A stretch of 64,000 nucleotides of DNA from Capronia americana. Its lineage: Eukaryota > Ascomycota > Eurotiomycetes > Chaetothyriales > Herpotrichiellaceae. Position 1 is the first letter of the stretch, and the number at the start of each line of letters is the position of its first letter. This document shows, piece by piece, positions 43,993-54,302 of the stretch. The position numbers and the translations under genes were made by a program. The notes beneath the pieces were generated by a model. That model searched no databases. It had not been told where the DNA came from and was given only the letters and a program-made list of their open reading frames with translations. The stretch is taken from the NCBI GenBank assembly GCA_016110215.1, contig JADWQD010000003.1, forward strand, positions 2,666,001 to 2,730,000, given 5' to 3'.

Positions 43993-45159
43993 ATGGAAGC
44001 TTCATCCCGTCCACTTTCCGGGATGTACAGAGCCAATGACCTGAAGGGAGTGTATTATGGGCCTAACGTGGTCAGGAATGGTGTTCTCTCGGTCTTGCCC
44101 ACCAAGACCTCAAAGGCTTTTATCGTCACGGGCCAGTCACTGGCCACCAAGACACCACTCATCAAAGACCTTGAGGCAGTGCTTTCGCCTGGTGGCAATC
44201 ACGCCGGCACCTTCGGCAACATTCGCCAGCATGCGACAGTGAAAGAACTGGACGAGGTGACCAGACTAGTTCAGCAAAATGGAGCGATTGACACCATCAT
44301 CTCTGTCGGTGGAGGCTCCCCCATCGACAGTGCTAAGGCGATCGTTTTTCGAGTGCACGAGGTATCCCGGAAGTGGTTGACCCACATTGTGATACCGACA
44401 ACGCTCTCGGCCGCGGAATGTACAAGTCTCGCGGGTTATACAGGATCTGACGGCGTCAAGACCAGTGTCAGCCACGCAAAGCTCTATCCGACATTTATCT
44501 TCTACGACCCAAAGTTCGGCCTGTACACGCCGCCATGGCTGTTCTTGTCAAGTGGCATCCGGGCGCTTGATCATGCCGTTGAGCTCCAGTATCATCCGTA
44601 TGCGACGTGGATCCCGACTCGATTGATCTGCCTGAACGCCATCGCAGAACTGTTTCGATTACTCCAGCGGTATAAAGCGCATCCGCAGGACGAGGATGTG
44701 ATCACTGGCTTGTTTCTCGCGGCCTTTGCCAGCCTGGGCTTTCTTGGCCAGAACACGGGGGGAAGCACACTGCTGCTGTCGCATTCACTGGGCTACGCAC
44801 TCGGATCACCGTACGGTATTCCCCACGGAATCACCTCGTGCATGACTCTGGGCCCGGTGGTCAAGTTCATGGCACGCCGGAGCAAGCACCACGCGAACAG
44901 CATTGCGGCTATTCTGCCATATCTTGGCGAGAAGCCGTCGGGGAATGATTTGGCGGATGCTGACAGGGTGGGCGACAGGATTCTAGGCCTGGTCGACGAT
45001 TTGGGACTCACCACAACGTTGACAGAGCACGGTGTCGGTCGAGACCAAATCGACATCATTACTGCAAGAGGCCTACGCTTGGACTCTGACAAACCGATCG
45101 GGCCGGGAGGAAACGAGTTGTTCCAGGGTGTAAAAGAGTTAGTGATGCGTTTATGGTAA
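43993..45159 (+). CDS. iron-type alcohol dehydrogenase, maleylacetate-reductase-like
   Basis: Single exon, 388 residues from ATG 43993; the longer frame starts at a GTG. NAD-binding SVGGGSPIDSAKAI has GGGS at 106-109. PTTLSAAECTSLAGY, SSGIRALDHAVE and LSHSLGYALGSPYGIPHG are the three active-site segments. The Arg in GIRALDHAVE, in place of the metal-binding Asp of iron alcohol dehydrogenases, and the SAAE-T segment are typical of maleylacetate reductases. These reduce maleylacetate to 3-oxoadipate with NAD(P)H, the last step of hydroxyquinol and resorcinol breakdown. It therefore argues that the cluster ends in the 3-oxoadipate pathway. A related oxidoreductase with a different substrate remains possible. 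Confidence 0.8.
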   Translation: MEASSRPLSGMYRANDLKGVYYGPNVVRNGVLSVLPTKTSKAFIVTGQSLATKTPLIKDLEAVLSPGGNHAGTFGNIRQHATVKELDEVTRLVQQNGAIDTIISVGGGSPIDSAKAIVFRVHEVSRKWLTHIVIPTTLSAAECTSLAGYTGSDGVKTSVSHAKLYPTFIFYDPKFGLYTPPWLFLSSGIRALDHAVELQYHPYATWIPTRLICLNAIAELFRLLQRYKAHPQDEDVITGLFLAAFASLGFLGQNTGGSTLLLSHSLGYALGSPYGIPHGITSCMTLGPVVKFMARRSKHHANSIAAILPYLGEKPSGNDLADADRVGDRILGLVDDLGLTTTLTEHGVGRDQIDIITARGLRLDSDKPIGPGGNELFQGVKELVMRLW

Positions 45160-45691
45160 GGCGCATCACTCCAGAACCTTTCTTGGGCGGGTCTTTGAAG
45201 GCAGGAGGGAGAAGCAAGCCCGTACAGTATGACTTCAGAACAACTCCAACTCTGTAGTGCCCTATTGAGAGCTGTGAGATTCTCGGCCGAGCTCGGTAAT
45301 GCTCAGTCCTGACCTTGGAGGTGGGAGAGAAGGGTTTGATTGGTGGTCTTTCTCAACTGCCTTTCTCCCGCTGGGCCGCGGACCGAGTCATCCAGTCATG
45401 ACTGCTCGCCGTCGGTCTTCTGTATTGCGTTCAGAGATCAAGTGGGGCGAACTGGCGTGAGTGCGAGTGCAGGTTCCGGGCGTTTCGAACAGAGAGCATA
45501 AAACAACAAATCGTAGCGCGTTGCGGCAAAAAGGTCTTGTGTTTGCTCTTGATCTTTCCGAATTGTCGCCCAAGGCTTTTCAGTTCGCCGATATCATAAA
45601 ATACATGCACATTGTCCATTGTCAGTCCGTTTAGGATAGTCCACATTGCCCACTAGGCACATAACATCGACAGTCGTCCTTTCTAGACCAA
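45160..45691. other. intergenic, promoter of the DUF1330-like gene
   Basis: 532 bases between two plus-strand genes. No gene seen and no clear motif. Confidence 0.4.
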
Positions 45692-46138
45692 ATGGCCGCA
45701 GAACGCGAAGGGCTTTTGACCGACCTCGAAGTTGCCTCAAAATACATCCCCGCAAATGTGCCGTACGTGATGATGAATATGGTCAAGTTCAGACCGGTCG
45801 CGCAATATCCGGCAGAGTTCCACTTTCAGAACCACGATCCGAGACCGCTCTCAGGCTCTGAGGCATACAAGATATATAGAGAAGCATTCGCCGAAAGAGC
45901 GGCAGCATTGGGCGTGAAGTCGCCTGATGTCCTTTTCCTGGGACGAGCCCACACAAACCTGATCATGGGTCGACATGAGGGTGAAGCATGGGATTTGATC
46001 TTACTGGTCCGATTCGAGAGTTTCGCGTCGTTTCGGTCCGTTCTTGAAGACGACGTGTATATCACGGACATTCAGCCTCATCGTCTGGCGGCCGTGCAGG
46101 ATTTCAAGTCTTTGGCAGTAACTGAGGTCGGCTTATGA
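45692..46138 (+). CDS. DUF1330-like dimeric alpha-beta-barrel protein
   Basis: Single exon, 148 residues, ATG at 45692. VPYVMMNMVKFRP, GSEAYKIYREAFAERAAALG, VLFLGRAHTNLIMG and WDLILLVRFESFASFRSVLED follow the order strand, helix, strand, strand, helix of the DUF1330 branch of the ferredoxin-like dimeric barrel fold. The longer insert between the first strand and helix (QYPAEFHFQNHDPRP) is unusual. Relatives act as small isomerases, decarboxylases or unknowns; no catalytic residue can be named. It faces the hydrolase gene tail to tail, with a strong hairpin between them. Confidence 0.65.
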   Translation: MAAEREGLLTDLEVASKYIPANVPYVMMNMVKFRPVAQYPAEFHFQNHDPRPLSGSEAYKIYREAFAERAAALGVKSPDVLFLGRAHTNLIMGRHEGEAWDLILLVRFESFASFRSVLEDDVYITDIQPHRLAAVQDFKSLAVTEVGL

Positions 46139-46488
46139 TAGGATACTATTATCGTCCACGCCGCGCAAGCAGCAAGGAGACATTTCAAACGACGGCTTCA
46201 GCCATAGGGATTGTGGATTGGAATGATATGGTGCCCGCCACATGAGACAGGAGTATGTGGCGGGCACCATCGTGGACGAACTGGTGGTAATGAATGCTGA
46301 GGGATGGTTGCCTACGTTGATGAGTCTAGGGGGCAAATGACCTGATAAGCACAATCATGGCCGCTGGTGCCGAATGGAAGATGGTAGCAGGGCTCTGGAG
46401 GTTAATTTGAACAGTGGCCGGCTCGTTGAGATAGATGGTAGAGCCACGCCTCTGCCTCGCAAGGCACGATTCCATGCCTCGCGCTCTC
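46139..46488. other. convergent 3' region with hairpin
   Basis: 350 bases between the stop codons of the DUF1330-like and hydrolase genes. Its main feature is the hairpin at 46228-46270. Confidence 0.5.
46228..46270. repeat. perfect inverted repeat, 16-bp arms, 11-base loop
   Basis: Left arm 46228-46243 reads atggtgcccgccacat and the right arm 46255-46270 is its exact reverse complement. The loop is gagacaggagt. It lies 90 bases after the stop of the DUF1330-like gene and about 220 bases after the end of the opposite gene, so either transcript could fold it as RNA. Confidence 0.9.
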
Positions 46489-47619
46489 TCATTCCTTGAC
46501 TGCCTGTTCGAAGTCCTTCAGAAACGCCCAGCGACTTCTTTGGGCCAAGCCTTTAGCTTTCCAGTCTCTCAGGGTCCCGTGTGGGAACCACTCGATTCCC
46601 ATTTCAGGGTCGAGCAAGGTATCGTCGTGAGCAATAATGACAAAGACATTATCTGCCGCATCGAACTCTCGCATCACATCGAGTGAGTGATCGGCCTGTC
46701 TTTTGTCATGCGGCGTTGAGTCGTTGAGCTGATAGTATGGCTCGTCACCTCTCTTGTTGCGATGGAACGCCTCAAAGAGATGACCTGGGCAGCCTGAGGG
46801 ATATTTGCCAATAAGGGGCGATGGCCGAATTTCTCGGGGAAGAGGAAGGTATGCGTTGGGGCGTATTGCTCCTCCATGGTGGGCGGTATCGGCTCCCATC
46901 AACACAAAGGTATCGTCGAGATCTCCCTCTTGAGTCGAGGTGACCCGGGCGAGTCCGCACATGTGACCGATTGCATGGCCGGGAGCATGCAGGAGAAAAA
47001 AAGACCCGTCGTTGAAGTAATCGTAGGCTTGAAACCGGTGGATCTGAATCGTCGATTCTTTCGAAAAATCGATTTCTCGGTATTCGCGGCCCTCGAAGTC
47101 GCTGTCTGAAAGGGCAGACTCGGCCGCCGTTGGATACGCCGGAAACAAAGCTTCTCGGACCCCTGCTCCACCGATCAGGGTGGTCGTCCCAGGAAACGAG
47201 CTCACATCGCCCGTATGATCGAAGTGCCAGTGACTCCATACGACCGCCTCGATCTCCCCGCCCGCCACATCCACCCCGTTTCCTTGGAGAATGTCGGCGA
47301 CGTTCTGTTGGACGTCCACACTCCAAGTGGGAGGCTTGAGCTGCGTGAGAATCGCAGGGGGCAGATTGTGCCAATCTTTCCTCAAGCCGAGGTCGAATAC
47401 TATCTTGCGATGGGAAGACGGTTGCTCTATCAAGAAACTGAAAGCCGGTGCTCGCAGACATTCGTGCCCGGGGATCGAAGGCCCCATAAACGCACTGACA
47501 GGCGCTTGAATCCTGGAGGTGGTGTCGATGATCTGAACCTTGACTGAGGGCCCCGGCGGAAGATTCAGCACCGGCGGCGCCTTGGCAGGATAGAGCGTGG
47601 CTTCTTGGTTGGAAGTCAT
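46489..47619 (-). CDS. metallo-beta-lactamase-fold hydrolase, lactonase-like
   Basis: Single exon, 376 residues, ATG at 47619. The metal motif HWHFDHTGD is at 130-138 (His130, His132, Asp134, His135), the third His is in HAPGHAIGH (His219), and the bridging Asp is in LMGADTAHH (Asp244). A late AHDD segment supplies the usual C-terminal His. The order and the N-terminal FSFLIEQPSSHRKIVFDLGL place it with N-acyl-homoserine-lactonase-like and related fungal enzymes. In this setting a likely job is opening a lactone or ester made by the Baeyer-Villiger enzyme; that is inference from neighbours. It is head-to-head with the regulator gene. Confidence 0.85.
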   Translation of the reverse strand: MTSNQEATLYPAKAPPVLNLPPGPSVKVQIIDTTSRIQAPVSAFMGPSIPGHECLRAPAFSFLIEQPSSHRKIVFDLGLRKDWHNLPPAILTQLKPPTWSVDVQQNVADILQGNGVDVAGGEIEAVVWSHWHFDHTGDVSSFPGTTTLIGGAGVREALFPAYPTAAESALSDSDFEGREYREIDFSKESTIQIHRFQAYDYFNDGSFFLLHAPGHAIGHMCGLARVTSTQEGDLDDTFVLMGADTAHHGGAIRPNAYLPLPREIRPSPLIGKYPSGCPGHLFEAFHRNKRGDEPYYQLNDSTPHDKRQADHSLDVMREFDAADNVFVIIAHDDTLLDPEMGIEWFPHGTLRDWKAKGLAQRSRWAFLKDFEQAVKE

Positions 47620-48632
47620 GACGACGCTCTTTGCAGACGTGCGCCAGTGGCTGAAGGTTCCGATGAGGGTGAACTACCCTTCAACGGTGTGCTGGTCCAG
47701 GAGAATAAATCCCCATCTCGTTCGGGGCCGCCTGCCACTGGACTGACTCCCGGACTCGCCATAAACCAAGATGACTTCCGCGGGCCGGTTGACGAGACCC
47801 TCGGCCCAGTATACCAAGTACTCGAGTTCACTCAGTGATTGGCCGGAACTCAGGGGTCGTTCGACCACTTCTAAGCTGACTAAATAGGCGATCACGAGGC
47901 TGTTTGGGGTGGGAGGTCCGGGGAAGAGGCGCGGGGCTCGCGGGGGCATTAGAACCTGCCGGAATTAGTTTTAGCCGAGCGCCGGGCATCGATTGTAGAT
48001 CTGTCGAGGCCATGTAAACAAGACGACCGAAACCTGAATTTTCACTCCACCATAACGATGATAAGAGAGGAGATAAAAGGGAAGCATAGTCTACAGGGGT
48101 AGGGCTATTGATATATGTCGTTGGTGAAGAAAGCAGTACAAGTTTAAGCTGCAAAGAAGCGCAGTTTCTACTCCGTACAGGTTACAAGAATGCGGCTGGA
48201 GAGACCTCAAGAGGCAACTGACACGGTTGTCAGAGACAGCGGCCGTCACAATCGAATTTTGTATACCCTTATATAGCTTCATGACGATAACATGAAATTG
48301 GGAAGTGGACAACACTCATAGAAATTTGGTGGTGACAACCTCGCAACCGACGGATATTATCCCCATCGCGCGGGGTACATAGCTGAACTCTGTCCAGGCA
48401 TGGTCTGTGGCCGAACCAGCCGAACCTGGGCAGGCTAGGCAGCCTAGGCAGCCTACTCGTAGGTAACCTGTAACAACCCACCGCCCGCCCCCATCCTCGC
48501 CCACCCTGCCCCGCCTCCCCCCAAGACAAACAGACATTACTGCGCATCGCGCCAAACGTCTTTCAAGCCGCTCGATGTATACGACTCAAATCTCCCTCTC
48601 TCGACGGTGTCTACACAACAGGTCGTGCCAGC
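47620..48632. promoter_or_regulatory. divergent promoter of hydrolase and cluster regulator
   Basis: 1.0 kb. Contains ccggaa at 47843-47848 (inside ggccggaac, 47841-47849) and at 47959-47964, and a small repeat cluster of aggcagcct at 48437-48455. The last ~150 bases before the regulator start are C-rich leader. No gene is seen. Confidence 0.45.
47841..47849 (+). promoter_or_regulatory. shared 9-mer ggccggaac, copy 1
   Basis: The same nine bases recur at 53662-53670 in the Baeyer-Villiger/cupin promoter. Candidate regulator site, by repetition only. Confidence 0.3.
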
Positions 48633-51103
48633 ATGGAAGTGATGTCGTCGGCACCCTCTCCCCGACTTCCACCATCGGTGGCCAGCGTCATGCAGCGACG
48701 AAGCAGAAGAGCGCCGGCGGCTTGCGAACTCTGTCGCTGGAAGAAAGTCCGCTGTGACGGTCGCGCCGGCCAACCCTGCTCTAATTGTAATTTCGAACAT
48801 GTCCAGTGCATTCTCGCACCCCAGCGTCCCAGGAAGTGAGCTTCTGTGCCCCTTGGACCGGCTTCGCTGTGATACTGACATGCTCTGATGTAGGGCCAGG
48901 AACGGAGCCAATGACCCACGCCCGGCTCCCAAGCTCTTGCCCAACATTGCTGCTGATCAATCTAACGTCAACCGCCAACCCGTCATGTCCAGCCCTCTGC
49001 AAGGTGAACCGAGTTCTTCGAGACCCAGGTCGCAGCCTGCACCTGCCATGCCGTCGCCAAGTGATGGCGCCGCAGACGATTCGTCGACACTCGGTAGGCC
49101 ATTGTGTCGCGGGTACGATGTGGGAACGACAAGCTGACCCAATGGAAACAGAAGATCCGCGGATCTGGACTTCGAATGGACCGGACCAGAGCCTCCCTCG
49201 AGCTCAAGACTCGTATGGCCATACCTCACACTCAGGCTCCGAGGTCGCATCAACGTGCTCTGCCTCGCTTGCAGGCCTTTTACCAGATTACATCAGACCT
49301 TTCCCTCCAGGCACCGACCCAGAAGACATTCAATATCTCCAGAGGAAAGGAGCGCTCACGCTGCCAGATGTCCCACTGCGAGACGCCTGTTTGAGATGCT
49401 ATTTCCAGCATGTCCAGCCGATCTATGCGATCGTGGACCCCGGCAAGGTCGCCTCTCAGCTCAACGGCACCAGTGCGAGCAACGAAAAGCTGAGTCTTCT
49501 CCTTCTTCATGCTCTGATCTTCGTTGGCAGTACCTGGTTGGATGTCAAGCTCGTCCGAAAACTGGGGTTTCTGTCGCGTAAAGCTTTCCGCAAATCCATC
49601 CACCGGAAGATGCGGTTACTGTATGACGCAGACTATGAGAACGACCGGCTGTGCTTGATCCAAGTCTTCATCCTGTGGACATTCTGGTTCGAGGGCCCCA
49701 ACGAGAACAAGGATGGCTGGCACTGGATAGGGGTCGCGCTGTCTCTATCGCGCGCCGTCGGGCTGCATCGCGCCTTGCCCGGTGCAAACGCTGACTCTCC
49801 GATAAACCGACAGCGTAGACGGCTCTGGTGGAGCCTCGCGACCCGGGACGTCATCTGTTCCTTCGCTCTGAGTCGGTCCCCTCGGATCTCAGAAGCAGAC
49901 TACAACATCACCATGCTTGAGGTGGAGGACTTTGAATTCTGCCAAGCCCCAGACATGTACCCCGGCATTGTGGTCCAGCCCCTCCATTACCAACGGAAAT
50001 TTGCTCAAATCTGTGTCCATTACGTCCAACTCGTCAAGATCTTTGGAAGGGTCTGCAAAGCTGCATACCCCGAGTCCGGATCTGGTGGCACTTCTGTGCT
50101 CTACTCGAGCCAGCAGTTGGCCGGTACCGACAGCATGACCGTGGATAGTAACCGATCGAACATCGACCAACTCAAAGCCATCGAAAAAGACTTGGACAAG
50201 TGGCGACAAAGCATCCCAGAGCATCTCTGGCACGTCTCGAACCTGCCCCCGGATCCCACAGACCTCGAGCGAGCGGACCTGGTTCATCGAGGTTTGCTCT
50301 CGATGATGTACTACGCTACAATGATGATTCTACATCGACCACAAATGCTGCCCGCCAGCACGATCTTTCATCCCTTACCGGCTTGGCAGAGAGCCGTGTC
50401 GGACCCCGCTAGAGCCATCGTTCGGTTTGCTGCCCTCGAAATCACCCAGATTGCCGTGGATTTCTACGAAGATGACTTGGTCGAGTTCCTCGCGGCCACC
50501 TGCATTACGTGTCTCACCCTGGCCAGCATTTGTCACGTCTTCGACATGATCAGTGAGAATCAGGCCCTTCGGTCCGATGCCGCTCACAGGCTGGAACGAT
50601 GCAAAGCCATCTTCCATGAGTTCTCGGAAAACCAAGCTGGCGGCCAGTGGGCCCTTCATGTCATCGACTACATCTTGTTTAGGTTCAAGCATAAACAGCG
50701 CGAGGGCAGAGTCGACCCTAGGACTAATGACAAAGCGGTCGACTCCATCGACAGGAGTGGCGCTCAGGAGAACGATGGGAGGACAGGCACTACCGCGCTC
50801 CTGCGCTCCTCACAGACCACTTATCCTCCAGAGTCAACAGTTCCCTTGATGCAACCGAGCACCAATGTCCACGGCAGTACCGAGCGCAGCCTCGCACCGG
50901 AGGCACCCAGCGTTTCTGCTCTCTCCGTGCTCCACCAGCCGCCATTCGGCAGCATCGATGAATTACTGTTGTCATCCACGTTCGACCTGCGCCCTCTTGA
51001 CAACCTGGCCAATTATACCGGGCCTGATCTTGCGTGGCTCGACTTCTCTCAGAATTCGGAGCCCGGAGATGGTATCAGTTGGACGGACGCTGGTCCTGTT
51101 TGA
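48633..51103 (+). CDS. Zn(2)Cys6 transcription factor of the catabolic cluster
   Basis: Three exons, 48633-48835, 48894-49093 and 49152-51103; both introns are 58 nt and keep frame, giving 784 residues. The DNA-binding cluster is Cys31, 34, 41, 49, 52 and 59 (2-6-7-2-6), preceded by basic MQRRSRRAPAA. A Ser/Pro-rich linker follows, and then the fungal_trans regulatory domain: DACLRCYFQHVQPIYAIVDP, VFILWTFWFEGPNENKDGWH, GVALSLSRAVGLHR and RRRLWWSLATRDVICSF. The C-terminus is acidic/Ser-rich and could activate transcription. It sits in the middle of the enzyme genes and shares a promoter with the hydrolase, so control of the cluster is the simplest reading. Confidence 0.9.
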
Positions 51104-51216
51104 AACATTTTTCATTCCTTGGACCATGTCTGCTGCTATGGAGACGGGTCGACTGAACTTGCCCTCGAGACGACACAGGCTTTCGACTTCGCTGGAATAC
51201 CAGTCACAACCGATTT

Positions 51217-53106
51217 TTAATTTTTCACATACCATGCGAGGTTATTCTTCGAGTCTAGCTCGTAGGCCGTGAAGCCATTGCCCAAGAAAGACCACCGATT
51301 GCTACCTCTTCGGTACTCAACCTCGAAATCCTCGGGGCGGATTTCCTGCAGCAGTTTATGGAATAGTAGAGCACTGCCGCCGAACCCGGCCGTCACCCGC
51401 CCAGTGACAGTGTTTCGTTTGAACCAGCTGGAGCAACTGTCCGTCCAGACCAGCGTGTCGTGGATCTCATTGCTCTTTTGGATGAATTCTTCGATAGCCG
51501 CCGCTTTCGGGGTGATTGACTTGATGTCTTCCGTGGCAACCTTATACAGCCACTTCAAGATATAGTCCCCGGTCCAATTGATCGACTCGATGAGAGAGCC
51601 ATGGGTGACCACGGCATTCGGACCCAGGAAGATGAAGTGATTCGGCATGTCCTTGGCCCCGACTGAGAGATAGGACTTGGGATCCACCGCCCATTCCCGG
51701 TTCAAGTCTACTCCGTTTCTTCCTATCATCCGCCACTGCGGCTTCCATGAGACATCAAATCCGGTGGCGCAGACAATCACGTCGACTTTGAAAGACTTCC
51801 CACTCGCTGTGATCACCGACTCCGCGGTCGTCGCCGTCACGGTATCGAAGACCAATTTGACGTTCGGCCTGGAGAAGGATTCGAGATAGCCCTCTGCAGG
51901 TGTGATCCGACGGCAACCCAGGCCCCAAGTCGGAATCATCCGGGCGCACAGCTCGGGGTCGTGGTTCAACTTTTCGGCCATTTGAAGCCGTGCTGCTTCT
52001 GATTCTCGGAGATTCTCGGGCGAATCCTTGATAAACTGTAACCCTACAGCATCAGCTAGTCTTCGCCTCACGATCGTTCTCGCACTCACCATCTTAAACA
52101 TCGCGTTCACGCTGTGAATGATCTTTTGACGATATTCCCGGTGAAAGTCCTTGTCGAGACGGAAGCGCTGCTTGTCCTCCTCGGTGTATGCAGGGTTCTG
52201 AGCGGTGTCGTCCCTACCGAGAAGACTTGCAGGCGCAGTTCGTGAATAGACGTAATTCGGACTTCTCTGAAAGCTGATTACGTTGGCTCCAGGTAGAGTC
52301 GCGAGTTTGGGGACGATTTGAACCCCCGAGGATCCATTTCCAATGACAGCAATTGTCTTGTTTGAATAGTCGTAGGTATCGTCCCAGGCGGCGGAATGGC
52401 ACTTGTGCCCTTTGAACTGGTCTAAACCTTTGACGTCGGGCCATTGCCATTTACTAAGACAGTGAGCGATATTAGGGAACACAGCACAATCTAGAGACCG
52501 TCGCCATTTGCTCACTTACTTTAGCACACCCTGTGCAGAGATCAGAAAATCGGCATATTCGACAAACCTCCGCTCCGCGTTTTCCACAGTGATCTTCCAC
52601 TGCCCGAGTTCATCTTGCCATGTCGTCTCAGTCACTTTGTGGTGGAGGAACACGTCTCGGTCCAGGTTCCACTTCTTGGCCGTTTCCTTCATATAGGCAT
52701 GGATATCCTGGCCCGTGGCATAAAAATGACTCCAATCAGGCTTTGGATCAAAAGGAAAACACTGTCGATGTTAATCCAACCCTGGGTCTCGGCTTACGAG
52801 GGGACAGTGGGTAGAGCATACATAGACATGTGCTGGCACGTCACATTGAACCCCGGGATATCTGTTGACAAGCCAAGTACCTCCGATGTCGTCTCTCAGC
52901 TCGTATATTTTGTGTTCCACCAACTCTTGAAACTCTGGCCGTTCATGCTGCAGCTTGTGTGCAAATATGAGGGCCGAGAAGCCAGCTCCCACGGTCACAA
53001 TCTTGAGCTTGCGCTGTGGAGTATAAGCCGGCGCCCGAGAGAGAAGACTCTCCCGGTCTCGAGAGGGAATGTCTCCATTGACTGAAGGTGTGCCAGGGTC
53101 ATACAT
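51217..53106 (-). CDS. Baeyer-Villiger-type flavin monooxygenase
   Basis: Four exons: 53106-52822, 52761-52520, 52453-52090 and 52035-51217; introns 60, 66 and 54 nt, 569 residues. The 54-nt intron is stop-free and in frame, so it is easily missed; removing it joins NAMFKM to FIKDSPEN as the family requires. Motifs: first Rossmann VTVGAGFSALIFAHKL (Gly-x-Gly around 40), GGTWLVNRYPGVQCDVPAHVY, the Baeyer-Villiger fingerprint FKGHKCHSAAW at about 189-199, and the second Rossmann IAVIGNGSSGVQIVPKL. Type I enzymes use FAD, NADPH and O2 to turn ketones into esters or lactones. An ATG further upstream exists, but 53106 starts directly before the conserved region. It is head-to-head with the cupin. 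Confidence 0.9.
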
Positions 53107-53858
53107 TGCGGCCGACAAGATGGACGACACTTGACTTGAGATACAAGCAGAGGAAGAGACGTGAAGCCAGTAGAGATCGAGGACGTAATCGAGGATCTTC
53201 TTGTAACGAACGAGGGCATCGAGTAGAATCACCCTGAGACGGATCACACTCGTGAGCAGCCTTGCGTTTTCACCGTCTGTGAGTTGGCAGCTCCGGGTTG
53301 CATGCCTCCCCAGGCCCATCAATGGAGATCACTCGCATCGTCGACGGCTTGGTGCTCTGGAGGCTGTACGGAGCATCCATTCCAGCTTGCCAGGCAAATT
53401 GTTTGTTCTTCTGGTAGTTCTCTTCCCCGGGCCGTGGATACGGTTATGAGTAAAACCATGTTAACTCAATCAGGAGCACGAGACCGTGGTCGCTGTGGGG
53501 GTAATTCGGTAATCAGGATCGATTGCCCTGCGGAATAGTGCAAACATGCCGCCCAGCCGGCCAGTGTACTGCACCCACTCGGGCACTGGTTTGTATCCAC
53601 GGGCCGGTTGTTTGTGTGTGTGTGTACACCTCTTCTGCGGCCGCGAGGTATTCAGGAATATGGCCGGAACACTCCCCACCTACCGGCATCGACATTATAT
53701 TTACATCAGGAACGCGACTATGCATCGCTGCGGAGAGAGAGGAGGGATAATTAATTGAATTTGATCTCTCAAGACCGCGGCCACATTCAAAAGACCTGTT
53801 TATGTTTATTGACCGAGGACTTCTCTTCCAAACATCACTCGATCTTTCCGACCCCACC
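53107..53858. promoter_or_regulatory. divergent promoter of the Baeyer-Villiger and cupin genes
   Basis: 752 bases, with ggccggaac at 53662-53670 and a short (GT)n run near 53610. The open minus-strand frame at its left edge lacks family resemblance and is treated as leader. Confidence 0.45.
53662..53670 (+). promoter_or_regulatory. shared 9-mer ggccggaac, copy 2
   Basis: Identical to 47841-47849. It lies about 190 bases upstream of the cupin start. Confidence 0.3.
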
Positions 53859-54302
53859 ATGACAGTCGCGACGAAGGCGAGAGACGTCAGAGAAGTCCCG
53901 CCGGCGTCGGTCTCCGTGACCCATGATCGGACAGGGGCTCAGGGTTCCATCGACGGCGGGAAGCAGATGGGAGTCTTCGCTGGTGGACAAGTGTGGTTGA
54001 ATCCTGTCCTGATGCGTGAAGACATCACCATTGCCGACGTCCACTTTGAACCCTGTGCGCGCACCAACTGGCACAAACATGAAGGTGGTCAACTGCTCCG
54101 AGTCACGGCAGGCTCTGGATGGGTGTGCGACCAAGGGGACAAACCGAAACGAATAGTGGCGGGCGACGTGGTCTGGTGTCCGCCAGGTGGAATTCATTGG
54201 CACGGTGCCGATGACGGGAGCTTCATGACTCACGAAGCCACCTCGTTTGGTGGGCTGGACTGGTATGACGCCGTGAGCGAGGAGGAGTACGCGGCGAAAT
54301 GA
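53859..54302 (+). CDS. single-domain cupin (hydroxynitrile-lyase / carboxymuconolactone-decarboxylase-associated type)
   Basis: Single exon, 147 residues from ATG 53859 (context ccaccATG); an in-frame ATG at 53802 would add 19 residues. Metal ligands are visible: His72 and His74 in NWHKHEGGQ, Gln78, and His113 in GIHWHGADD. This NWHxHxxGQ...WHGA pattern is the one seen in bacterial manganese cupins, including those with hydroxynitrile lyase activity, and is often found near carboxymuconolactone decarboxylases. It could be an isomerase, decarboxylase or dioxygenase acting on a cluster intermediate; the true reaction is unknown. The gene is small and complete, and shares a promoter with the Baeyer-Villiger enzyme. 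Confidence 0.8.
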   Translation: MTVATKARDVREVPPASVSVTHDRTGAQGSIDGGKQMGVFAGGQVWLNPVLMREDITIADVHFEPCARTNWHKHEGGQLLRVTAGSGWVCDQGDKPKRIVAGDVVWCPPGGIHWHGADDGSFMTHEATSFGGLDWYDAVSEEEYAAK

